Shown: positions 42,579 through 49,370 of the stretch, piece after piece
Numbering within the stretch: the stretch's first letter is position 1
Layout: each line of letters opens with the position of its first letter
NCBI GenBank assembly: GCA_903911145.1
Contig: CAIWCD010000046.1
Span: 1 to 64,000 of the forward strand
DNA length: 64,000 bases
From: an uncultured delta proteobacterium
GTDB lineage: Bacteria > Myxococcota > Myxococcia > Myxococcales > 40CM-4-68-19
Reading direction: 5' to 3'
The notes under the pieces: generated by a model
Told to the model about the DNA's origin: nothing
What the model saw: the letters and a program-made list of their open reading frames with translations, nothing else
Databases searched by the model: none
Program-made: the position numbers and the translations under genes

Positions 42579-43898
42579 CTAGTGGCCCACGCCGCGAGAA
42601 TCCTGCAGGTTGCTCGGCACGCGATGGACGCGCGCGTTGTGGGCGCGGTCGACCGTGAAGATCAGCCCCGCATTCAGCGGCGCGGCGAACGTGATGTCGC
42701 TGCCGCACGAGTCGCGGCGCGGCAGACTGAACTTCGCGTTGACGTCGTCCGCGGGATTGTCGAGGTCGGCCATGAACACGCCTCCATCTGCGAGCCAGAC
42801 GGAACGCACGGCGCTTGCTCCGCTGGCGCGATCAACTGCCAGCAGGTGAAGCGACGCAGGGTCTGCCTGTGCGTCGACGATCGGCCCTCCTACGGCGGTC
42901 AACAGCGGCGGCGCGTAAAGGGCGCGCTCGAGGATCTTGTTGGCTCCATCCGAGTACACGTACTCGAGCACGAGGAGTTGCGCTCCAGCGAGCTGCGAAG
43001 AGTAGGGAGTCGTTGCGAGAGGCGACACGAACTGAGGGCCGGGGAGAGGCAGAGAGCTGTTCGTGAGATCAGCGAGTGCACCTGCATCGGGGCCGTCGGT
43101 CGCGACGAGAATATGCGCGCCACCATCTTCGACCAGCAGGTCGAGGACGCGCCATCCTCCATCTGCGACCGGAGCCGGCATTGTCGGGAAGGTAATGCTC
43201 TGCCCCGCGCAGTTGGGAAAATGCCGATCTTCGCAGACCTGTGCGTCGGTGCCGGCGGAGATGATGGTCACGTGGGCGGCGTCCCCGATTCCTCCGAGTG
43301 CGACGCCATTGGAACTGGAGAGCGGAAACGACTGCGGCGGCGTGCCCGTGCTGTTCCAGCAGCTCGGCGGGCCGCTCAGCCAGGAATCAGCCGGCGAATC
43401 GCCGAGGATCGTCAGCACGGACGCGCAAGGTTCGCCGCTGATCGTCCGCCCCGGCCCGACGGCGACCTGCGAGGGCTCACGGGGCCAGACTCCCGAGACA
43501 TCGATCGCGGAGACGCTGGTGTCGCTCGCGCCAGTGAGCACCAGATAGGTCCGGCCGTTGGCGACGAACGCGACTGCCGCATAGCCTGGCGCGCTCGGAC
43601 TGGGGAGGGCGGCGGAGTGATAGGCGGGATAGAGGACGGGACCGACGAGCGGTCCTCCGTCGTTGCCGTCGATGATCGCGAAGCCGCAGCCCGAGTCGAT
43701 GCCTGCGTCGCTGCCGCCTGCGTCGCTCCCCGCGTCTCCTCCGTCGCCCGCGTCGCCGCCGCCATCAGAGGATTCGAGCGACCGGTTGTCGAGCGCGCGA
43801 TCGACGAGCAGCGAGCACGCGGGCGCGGCGCCGAGCGCGCAAAGCAGTGCTGCGAGCGGGGCCGCTTTGCGCGCGATGTTCATTCGAGCGGCGTTCAA
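42579..43898 (-). CDS. Lipoprotein C of the paralogous family
   Basis: 439 residues from a TTG with CGCGAGG upstream, as in lipoprotein B; an ATG five codons on is an alternative. The signal ends GAAPAC, followed by SLLVDRALDN. The linker is Gly/Asp-rich (DGGGDAGDGGDAGSDAGG) instead of Gly/Ala/Ser. Domain: AAVAFVANGRTYLVLTG, QVAVGPGRTISGEPCASVL, SWLSGPPSCWN, CEDRHFPNC, SLHLLAVDRASG, VRSVWLADGGVFMADL and ITFAAPLNAGLIFTVD with a final ARVHRVPS. Frame intact. Function is unknown. Confidence 0.8.
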   Translation of the reverse strand: MNAARMNIARKAAPLAALLCALGAAPACSLLVDRALDNRSLESSDGGGDAGDGGDAGSDAGGSDAGIDSGCGFAIIDGNDGGPLVGPVLYPAYHSAALPSPSAPGYAAVAFVANGRTYLVLTGASDTSVSAIDVSGVWPREPSQVAVGPGRTISGEPCASVLTILGDSPADSWLSGPPSCWNSTGTPPQSFPLSSSNGVALGGIGDAAHVTIISAGTDAQVCEDRHFPNCAGQSITFPTMPAPVADGGWRVLDLLVEDGGAHILVATDGPDAGALADLTNSSLPLPGPQFVSPLATTPYSSQLAGAQLLVLEYVYSDGANKILERALYAPPLLTAVGGPIVDAQADPASLHLLAVDRASGASAVRSVWLADGGVFMADLDNPADDVNAKFSLPRRDSCGSDITFAAPLNAGLIFTVDRAHNARVHRVPSNLQDSRGVGH

Positions 43899-43960
43899 TG
43901 AGTCCTCGCGACGAGAGTCCGCACACCCGGCAGACAAGCCTTTGGGCTGAACGGAGCTGC

Positions 43961-43972
43961 GCAAGCTAGCAT
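43961..43972 (-). promoter_or_regulatory. Shared extended -10 element of lipoprotein C
   Basis: Identical ATGCTAGCTTGC as upstream of the CsgG-like gene and lipoprotein D, here with a leader of about 60 bases before the TTG start. Confidence 0.5.
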
Positions 43973-44056
43973 TCGCCGCCCGTCGCGCCAGCGATGAAAC
44001 GCACGCGGCGATGCGACCGCCGTCTCGCCCTGAGTGATCAGCGCTGAGGCGCGCTG

Positions 44057-44554
44057 CTACGCCCCGATCGCGCGAAATTCGTTCTTTGCCCACTCGGTGG
44101 CGATGTCGCGGCTGAACTTGAAATTCGCGGGCACGCGGCAGTGGCCGACGCGCTTGCCCTGCGGATCGAGCGCAGAGAGGATCGCGTGCGGCTCGTACTC
44201 GTCGGGGATCTGCTCGAGCGTGACGTCGTACCAGATGCCTCCCCACGCGACCGAGGCGCGCTTCTTCATCGCCGCATCCCGCTGGCGCGCCGAGCGCTCG
44301 AGCACTTCCGATGCGGTCTTGACGAACGTGGTGAACGCGGGCCCATCGAACGGCTTGGGATTTTTCTTATCGCGCCCCATCACCCACGGACTGATCAGCG
44401 CGGGCTCCGCGAGACCGGCTTTGCGAATCTCGACGGCCCAGCCGTCGTCATCTTCATTCTTGATGACGCGCGCGCTCCAGCCGTTCTTGCGCCAGTACGT
44501 ATCCTCCATCACATCGGGCTCTGCGGGCGTCGTCTCTTGTGGGTCGTGGCTCAT
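44057..44554 (-). CDS. Conserved hypothetical protein
   Basis: 165 residues from MSHDPQETTPAEP. The body has YWRKNGWSARVIKNEDDDGWAVE (split here), GPAFTTFVKTASEVLERSA and IWYDVTLEQIPDEYEPHA. It is probably a cytosolic alpha/beta protein. No known domain is recognised. It stands alone between lipoprotein C and the nucleotidyltransferase cassette and shows normal codon bias. Confidence 0.65.
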   Translation of the reverse strand: MSHDPQETTPAEPDVMEDTYWRKNGWSARVIKNEDDDGWAVEIRKAGLAEPALISPWVMGRDKKNPKPFDGPAFTTFVKTASEVLERSARQRDAAMKKRASVAWGGIWYDVTLEQIPDEYEPHAILSALDPQGKRVGHCRVPANFKFSRDIATEWAKNEFRAIGA

Positions 44555-44721
44555 GTGGCGTCTCTCTTACGCTTTATTTGCGAGGCGGGTTGGCTCTCTG
44601 ACTCGCGCGTGCGGAGCGCATTCTGGCGCGGCACTCTGACATTCGCGATTGCTCGGGATTCGTTCCGCCGTCCCGTCTGCCCCTCGGACGCGATGATGGG
44701 AAGGCGCGCCGACTTCCCGAG

Positions 44722-44727
44722 TAGAGT
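44722..44727 (+). promoter_or_regulatory. Candidate -10 (TAGAGT) of the nucleotidyltransferase cassette
   Basis: TAGAGT lies 21 bases before the GTG, with GGGAGG between them as ribosome site. The same layout is kept in the decayed copy at 38123. Confidence 0.4.
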
Positions 44728-44748
44728 TCTCTTCTGGGAGGTTGCTTC

Positions 44749-45288
44749 GTGGACTTTGCGAACGTGCTTGCGGAGCTGGTCGCCTTCTTTGCCGAGAGAG
44801 GGATTCGCTGCGGCGCGGCTGGCGCAATCGCGTTGCACGCGCATGGTGTGACGCGCGCGACGAGCGACCTCGATCTCGTGGTCGAAGAGTCCGGCGCGCA
44901 GGCGCTGCGTGAGCACCTCTCGGCGCTCGGCTACGAGCAGCTCCACGCGTCTGCCGGATTTTCCAACCACCTCCACCCTGACGCCGCGCTCGGACGACTC
45001 GACTTCATCTATCTGGATCCGCACACCGCCGATGTCCTCTTCGGCAGCGCGCAACCCCGGGAGATCTTCAGCGGCGTCACGCTGCCAGTACCGTGCGCGG
45101 AGCACCTCGCCGCCATGAAGGTGCTGGCGATCAAGAACGATCCGTCCCGCGTCTTCCGCGATCTGGCAGACATCCAGGCGCTCCTCGACCTGCCGGGCGT
45201 TGACGAAGACGTGGTGCGCGGATACTTCCATCGGCATGGTCTCCTCGCGCGATTTGAAGAGCTCCAGCGCGCCCGCGGCCGGGCTTGA
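44749..45288 (+). CDS. Nucleotidyltransferase-fold protein of a two-gene cassette
   Basis: 179 residues from a GTG with GGGAGG upstream. The fold signature GAAGAIALHAHGVTRATSDLD carries the paired acidic residues (TSDLDLVV) of pol-beta-like nucleotidyltransferases; AALGRLDFIYLDP gives the third acidic strand. CAEHLAAMKVLAIKNDPSRVFRDLADIQALL is the usual helical end of AbiEii/MNT-like proteins (motif split). Related proteins are toxins or antitoxins that modify tRNA or proteins. The stop overlaps the next gene by 53 bases. Confidence 0.75.
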   Translation: MDFANVLAELVAFFAERGIRCGAAGAIALHAHGVTRATSDLDLVVEESGAQALREHLSALGYEQLHASAGFSNHLHPDAALGRLDFIYLDPHTADVLFGSAQPREIFSGVTLPVPCAEHLAAMKVLAIKNDPSRVFRDLADIQALLDLPGVDEDVVRGYFHRHGLLARFEELQRARGRA

Positions 45289-45457
45289 TCTCTTGCGGTC
45301 GATGAGCGCGGGGGATGTGGCGGCGCTGCGCAAGGCGTCGGCGGCAAGCCAGCTCTCACCTGCGGACTACGCGCGCTTTCTCGCCCAGTTTCGCGTTTCG
45401 CACGAGGCGCTGCGTGCGCGCCGTGGTCCCTGCGGCGCCGAGCGATTCACGCTCTAA
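45236..45457 (+). CDS. Small partner protein of the nucleotidyltransferase
   Basis: 73 residues from MVSSRDLKSSSAPAAGLDLL. It keeps the core SQLSPADYARFLAQFRVSHE and ends RFTL. The large overlap with the nucleotidyltransferase gene implies coupled expression, and the pair is retained together in the decayed copy at 38123. It is likely the cognate partner, as in toxin-antitoxin pairs, but which is toxin is unknown. Confidence 0.65.
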   Translation: MVSSRDLKSSSAPAAGLDLLRSMSAGDVAALRKASAASQLSPADYARFLAQFRVSHEALRARRGPCGAERFTL

Positions 45458-45542
45458 GGCCGCCCGGCTTCCACCGCCGGACCCGTCCCGCGATTGCGTG
45501 CGCTTCGATCGCGGCGGGATGCACCGTTGACTCAAAGTCCGA

Positions 45543-46937
45543 TCAGAGCCCTCCGTCGCTCGGCCCATTCGGCACGCGGTGCACGCGCGCGTTGCCGCTC
45601 TGGTCGACCGTGAAGATCAGATCGCGGTTGAGCGGCGCGGCGAACGCGATGTTGCGGCTGCATGAGTCCAGCGCGGCGGGGCCCCAGTTCGTGTTGGTGC
45701 CATCGACGACGGGCAGGTCGGCGAAGTAGACGCCGCCATCCGAGGTCCAGACCGCGCGCAGCGTGGTTCCGCCGTCGCGCTCGTCGATCGGCATTGTGTG
45801 CAGCGACGCCAGATCGGGATCGGACGGGAGCGTGCTGCTCAGCGAGACCGACGGATTATTCAGGTCCTGGGACCTGAAGATCGAGAAGAGCACCAGCCCG
45901 CCGTCGACGCCCGGGCCAAAGAAGGCCGACTGCACGTACCACTGCTTCGACGCTGCCGATAGAACCGCTGTGCTCACTGGGTTGGGCTCGATGGTAAGCG
46001 TGTTGCTCGGCACGGTGAGATCGACCGCGGCTCCGCCATCCGCGCTGTTGGTCGCGAGGAGCCAGTGCGTGGTGCGAGCGGAATCGACGATCGCGTCGAG
46101 CACGCGCGAGCCGCCGTCGGGGAGCGCAGGAACGGTCGGCCCCGCGATGCCTGTGCAGTTTGGATAGCTCCTGTCCGAGCAGAAGTGCGCCTGCGTGCCC
46201 ACGATGATCAGATTCATTCCCGCATCGAGGTCGCCGCTCGGCGACGTGATTCCACCGAGTGCAATTCCGTTCGGGTCGGAGATGCCGCTATAGGCGAGCG
46301 CCTCGCTGTTCCAGCAGTTGACCGGGCCGCTGAGGAAGGTGCCGAAGCTCGAGACTCCGAGCACGGAGGCGCAGCGCACGCCGCCGACCGTGCGGCCTGG
46401 CCCGACCGCGAGTCCCGTGATCGGGTGGTCGTTCCCACCGACGTCGAACAGCGCGGCGGCCTGCGCGAGCGGATTGGCGAGCGAGCTGTCGCGTGGAGTG
46501 CCGAGCACGAGATAGGCCTCGGTGCCGATGGAGAATGCGACAGCGGCGACAGGCTTCTCGCCGTTGACGGGCCCGGCCGCGGAGTGGAAGACGGCGTTCG
46601 AGACGCCAGCATCGATCGAGGTCGGCGTGAGCTCAACCGGGTTCCAGAGCGCGACGTTGCAGGGATCGTCCACGGGGCCTGCATCGCCGCCGCTGCCGCC
46701 AGCCGATCCACCCGCGGAGCCGCCACCAGAGCCGCCCGCAGCGCCGCCTGCGCTGCCGCCCCCAGATCCTCCTGCCGATCCTCCGCCTGCGTCAGCGGCA
46801 CCGTCGGACATCTTGCCGCCGACGATCAGCGTGCACGTAGGAGCGCCGACGAGCGCGCAGAGCAGCGCGGCGCGTGCGAGCAGGCGCATGGACGCATGGA
46901 CGCATGGACGCATGGACGCATGGACGCATGGACGCAT
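45543..46937 (-). CDS. Lipoprotein D of the paralogous family, with a repeat tract at its start
   Basis: 449-465 residues, depending on which in-frame ATG of the repeat tract is used (46937, 46913 or 46889). From the last ATG it reads MRLLARAALLCALVGAPTC, a lipoprotein signal, then TLIVGGKMSDGAADAGG and a Gly/Ala/Ser linker. Domain: AVAFSIGTEAYLVLG, GLAVGPGRTVGGVRCASVLG, TFLSGPVNCWNSE, CSDRSYPNC, HWLLATNSADGG, LRAVWTSDGGVYFADL and IAFAAPLNRDLIFTVD with final ARVHRVPN. It is closest in style to lipoprotein B. The eight octamers upstream make its expression likely to be phase variable. Confidence 0.8.
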   Translation of the reverse strand: MRPCVHASMRPCVHASMRLLARAALLCALVGAPTCTLIVGGKMSDGAADAGGGSAGGSGGGSAGGAAGGSGGGSAGGSAGGSGGDAGPVDDPCNVALWNPVELTPTSIDAGVSNAVFHSAAGPVNGEKPVAAVAFSIGTEAYLVLGTPRDSSLANPLAQAAALFDVGGNDHPITGLAVGPGRTVGGVRCASVLGVSSFGTFLSGPVNCWNSEALAYSGISDPNGIALGGITSPSGDLDAGMNLIIVGTQAHFCSDRSYPNCTGIAGPTVPALPDGGSRVLDAIVDSARTTHWLLATNSADGGAAVDLTVPSNTLTIEPNPVSTAVLSAASKQWYVQSAFFGPGVDGGLVLFSIFRSQDLNNPSVSLSSTLPSDPDLASLHTMPIDERDGGTTLRAVWTSDGGVYFADLPVVDGTNTNWGPAALDSCSRNIAFAAPLNRDLIFTVDQSGNARVHRVPNGPSDGGL

Positions 46938-46950
46938 GGACGCATGGACG
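46887..46950 (-). repeat. Octanucleotide tract, eight perfect copies, at the lipoprotein D start
   Basis: The minus strand reads (CGTCCATG) eight times. Each unit contributes an ATG, and because eight is not a multiple of three successive ATGs cycle through all frames. ATGs at 46889, 46913 and 46937 are in frame with lipoprotein D; the first one met after the promoter (46945) is not. Confidence 0.95.
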
Positions 46951-46961
46951 CAAGCTAGCAT
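46950..46961 (-). promoter_or_regulatory. Shared extended -10 element of lipoprotein D
   Basis: The same ATGCTAGCTTGC as at 42529 and 43961. The first repeat ATG (46945) begins seven bases after TAGCTT, exactly as in the CsgG-like gene, predicting a leaderless start there. Confidence 0.55.
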
Positions 46962-47009
46962 CGGCCCGGTCTGGCGAGCGCGGCGAAACTTTCCGGCCGG
47001 CGATCCGAT

Positions 47010-47079
47010 CCATTTTTTCCGTGCTCGCTTCTCATCTCCCGCAAGGGGAGATTGCGAGGCTGCGCGCGGCAAAAAATGG
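47010..47079. repeat. 70-bp nested palindrome
   Basis: Outer arms CCATTTTTT and AAAAAATGG enclose inner arms CTCGC/GCGAG and ATCTCCC/GGGGAGAT around GCAA. It lies between lipoprotein D and the small gene at 47227. It might be a terminator, cruciform or small mobile element. The rest of 46962-47209 shows nothing recognisable. Confidence 0.5.
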
Positions 47080-47226
47080 TTCGGGCCTCCGCCGTCCCGT
47101 CGGGTCCGCGATCGCGAGCGCCGAGAGAGTCGAGATAGCCGAGAGGCGCGCATTCGGCGCGAGTGTCGAGGACGTCGCGTGAGCGGCGTGCGTCGTCGAG
47201 CGGTGTCCTCTGATAAGATTCAGCGT

Positions 47227-47427
47227 GTGACCGATCGATCGAACTGGCCGACGCGCAAACTGCAACTGGGCGAGGCGGAGCCGCTCGATGTTGCGCACCT
47301 CACGCCGGGGCAGCGCGTGGAGATGGTCGAGGAGCTCACGAAGCAGGCCTGGACCTTCAAGGATGGGCACTGGAATGAATCGCGACTTCGACGAGATGTT
47401 GTCCGCACTGTTCGCGGCAGGAGCTGA
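47227..47427 (+). CDS. Small antitoxin-like partner of a nucleotidyltransferase
   Basis: 66 residues from a GTG. A TAAGAT hexamer ends nine bases before the GTG, so the leader would be very short. The protein reads LTPGQRVEMVEELTKQAWTF and ends WNESRLRRDVVRTVRGRS. I recall short proteins with this helical ending encoded before DUF6036/AbiEii-like nucleotidyltransferases, where they are thought to act as partner or antitoxin. It overlaps the next gene by 53 bases. Confidence 0.6.
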   Translation: MTDRSNWPTRKLQLGEAEPLDVAHLTPGQRVEMVEELTKQAWTFKDGHWNESRLRRDVVRTVRGRS

Positions 47428-47827
47428 ATTTCTCGTCGTCGGCGCTCACGCCCTTGCGGCGCACGGGTTTCCGCGCGCGACGGGCGATCTCGACCTCTGG
47501 GTGAACGCGACGCCGGAGAATGCAGAACGTGTCTGGGCCGCGCTGGTGGCGTTCGGCGCGCCGCTCGGGGATCTCTCGATCGATGAGCTTTCGAGGCCGG
47601 GAATCATCTTCCAGATGGGGCTCCCTCCGCATCGCATCGATGTGCTGACGAAGATCGACGGCGTCGAGTTTGCCGATGCGTGGACGCGCAGACTGGACGC
47701 GACGATCGACGGGCGATCGCTGCCGCTGCTCGGGCGCGTGGACATGATCACGAACAAGCGCGCGGCCGGTCGCCCGAAGGATCTGGTCGATCTGGAAGCG
47801 TTGCAGAGCGACGGCGCGCGGAAGTAG
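47375..47827 (+). CDS. Nucleotidyltransferase-fold protein, AbiEii/DUF6036-like
   Basis: 150 residues from MNRDFDEMLSALFAAG. The signature FLVVGAHALAAHGFPRATGD continues with LDLWV, carrying the acidic pair; PPHRIDVLTKIDGVEF and LLGRVDMITNKRAAGRPKDLVD follow. This matches type IV toxin-like nucleotidyltransferases paired with a small partner. It is a different subfamily from the cassette at 44749, so two such systems lie 2 kb apart around lipoprotein D. Confidence 0.75.
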   Translation: MNRDFDEMLSALFAAGAEFLVVGAHALAAHGFPRATGDLDLWVNATPENAERVWAALVAFGAPLGDLSIDELSRPGIIFQMGLPPHRIDVLTKIDGVEFADAWTRRLDATIDGRSLPLLGRVDMITNKRAAGRPKDLVDLEALQSDGARK

Positions 47828-47844
47828 TCGCGCGCGCCTTCCGT

Positions 47845-49242
47845 CTACTCGCCCGTGTGCGGCTGCGGATACGTCTTGTCGGGATCGAGCGGCGCGGCAT
47901 ACGGGCCGCTCCAGTTCTGCTCGAAGAACTTCGCCAGCCGCGCCGGCACCGTGCCTCCCTCGACGATGAGCCCGACGTTGCGCGTCTTCGTGAAGTAGTC
48001 CTTCTCCCAGTTGTTGGTGCCGACCCACGCGCTCGCGCCGTCGACGACGAGATACTTCGCGTGGGCGACGCGGGCGAAGGGAAGGTAGCCGCTCGCCAGC
48101 TCCGGCACGGTGAAGATCCGCACGTCGATCGGCTTCAGCGTTCCCGCTGCAGGAACGCTCCCGTCCTTGCCCAGAGCGGTCGCGCGCGATTCGGCTGCAG
48201 CGGGCTGCGCCTCGGGCCTCCACTTCGCGAGCGCCTGCAGTCCCTCGATTGTTCCTTTGCGCAGACTCCAGTGGGAGACGAGCAGGCTCACCGAAACGCC
48301 GCGTGAGGCGGCCCGCTTGAGCGCATCTTCCAGCTCGGGAAAATCTCCGCGGCCGTGCGCGCGATAGGTCAACACCTGCACGCGCACGGACTCCTTCGCG
48401 CCATCGATCAACGCGACGATCGCCGGCAGATCCCAGTGGGTCTCGTCGGGGAGATATCCCTTCGGACTCGCCACCAGCGTGAGGCGCGCGCCATCGTCCG
48501 TGCCGGCAGGAGTGGGGAATCGATCGGTCGGCGTCGAGGCCGCGCGCGCGCTGCGATCAGTTCCCGTCGCCAGCGCCCAGTCGGTCTCGAAGACATCTTC
48601 GAGCGCGCGCACGGCCGCCGGCGCGCGAAAGCGCAACCCGATCTCCTGGATGTGCGAGAGCGAGCGCCAGTCGAAATTCTGGCTCCCCTCGTACGCCTCC
48701 GCGCTTTCGCTCCCGGCATCGACGACGAAGAACTTCGCGTGCTGCACGCCGCCCGCAAGATGCCGATAGTCGATCTGCTGCACCGTCACGTTCGCGCGCG
48801 CCGCGAGACGTGAGAGCGTCTCGGGATACGTCGCGCCCATCTTCGCGTCCGCGAGCACGCGAACCTTCACGCCTCGCGCCGCCGCCGCCTCGAGCGCCAG
48901 AATGCTCGGCTCCAGACTCTGCCCCGCCTCATTCGCGAGATAGAACTGCTCGACATCGATTCTCTTCTGGGCCCGCGCAAACATCTGCGGCCAGACATCC
49001 TTCGCATCGCGAAGGTCCGCGTGATCGAGCGTGCTCTCGATCGGCGCTGACTCGATCAACTCGAGCGGCGATTCAAACGCAGCCCGATCTGCCGCGCTCT
49101 CGGTCGGCGCACCCTTCGCCTCACGAACAGTCCCCCGCGCGGCGCAGGCGCCGAACGAGACGAGTGACAAAGTGACAAACAGTGAAACAGTGTCACATTG
49201 AGGAATTCCGCGTCGTGCATCGACAGCCAAGGCTCGATTCAT
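47845..49242 (-). CDS. Phospholipase D-like lipoprotein
   Basis: About 465 residues from MNRALAVDARRG (a GTG six codons earlier is possible). A hydrophobic segment ends in a lipobox (LVSFGAC). Two PLD-like halves are seen: the first has HAKFFVVDAGSESAEAYEGSQNFD, a close HxKxxxxD match, and the second has HAKYLVVDGASAWVGTNNWEKD. Such enzymes cleave or transfer phosphodiesters in lipids or nucleic acid; it looks most like cardiolipin synthase/PLD envelope proteins. Both HKD sets are complete, so it should be active. Confidence 0.88.
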   Translation of the reverse strand: MNRALAVDARRGIPQCDTVSLFVTLSLVSFGACAARGTVREAKGAPTESAADRAAFESPLELIESAPIESTLDHADLRDAKDVWPQMFARAQKRIDVEQFYLANEAGQSLEPSILALEAAAARGVKVRVLADAKMGATYPETLSRLAARANVTVQQIDYRHLAGGVQHAKFFVVDAGSESAEAYEGSQNFDWRSLSHIQEIGLRFRAPAAVRALEDVFETDWALATGTDRSARAASTPTDRFPTPAGTDDGARLTLVASPKGYLPDETHWDLPAIVALIDGAKESVRVQVLTYRAHGRGDFPELEDALKRAASRGVSVSLLVSHWSLRKGTIEGLQALAKWRPEAQPAAAESRATALGKDGSVPAAGTLKPIDVRIFTVPELASGYLPFARVAHAKYLVVDGASAWVGTNNWEKDYFTKTRNVGLIVEGGTVPARLAKFFEQNWSGPYAAPLDPDKTYPQPHTGE

Positions 49243-49293
49243 GGCCGCAGAGAAAGCCACGAGACGCTCGCCCTGTCATCGCCTCAAATCCCG

Positions 49294-49368
49294 TCCCCCG
49301 CTGCGAGCACGGACACCAGCCGCGGATGCATGTTTGAGCACGGCCGCCACCGTCGCAGCCCCGCTGCG
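49294..49368 (-). repeat. Truncated copy of the 3'-end hairpin repeat, after the EF-G-like gene
   Basis: Minus strand reads GCAGCGGGGCTGCGACGGTG and GGCGGCCGTGCT, then CATGCATCCGCGGCTG and CTCGCAGCGGGG, aligning well with the left half of the rho copy (55185). It begins three bases after the stop but lacks the right arm, so it should not form the full stem. Confidence 0.6.
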
Positions 49369-49370
49369 TC

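Noticed and set aside
46887-46950. CRISPR or telomere-like repeat
   Set aside because: Eight-base contiguous units without spacers at a gene start fit a simple-sequence contingency tract.
49188-49242. GTGACA repeats as a CRP-type site for the PLD gene
   Set aside because: The repeats lie within the coding start and lack the 6-base spacing of TGTGA-N6-TCACA.
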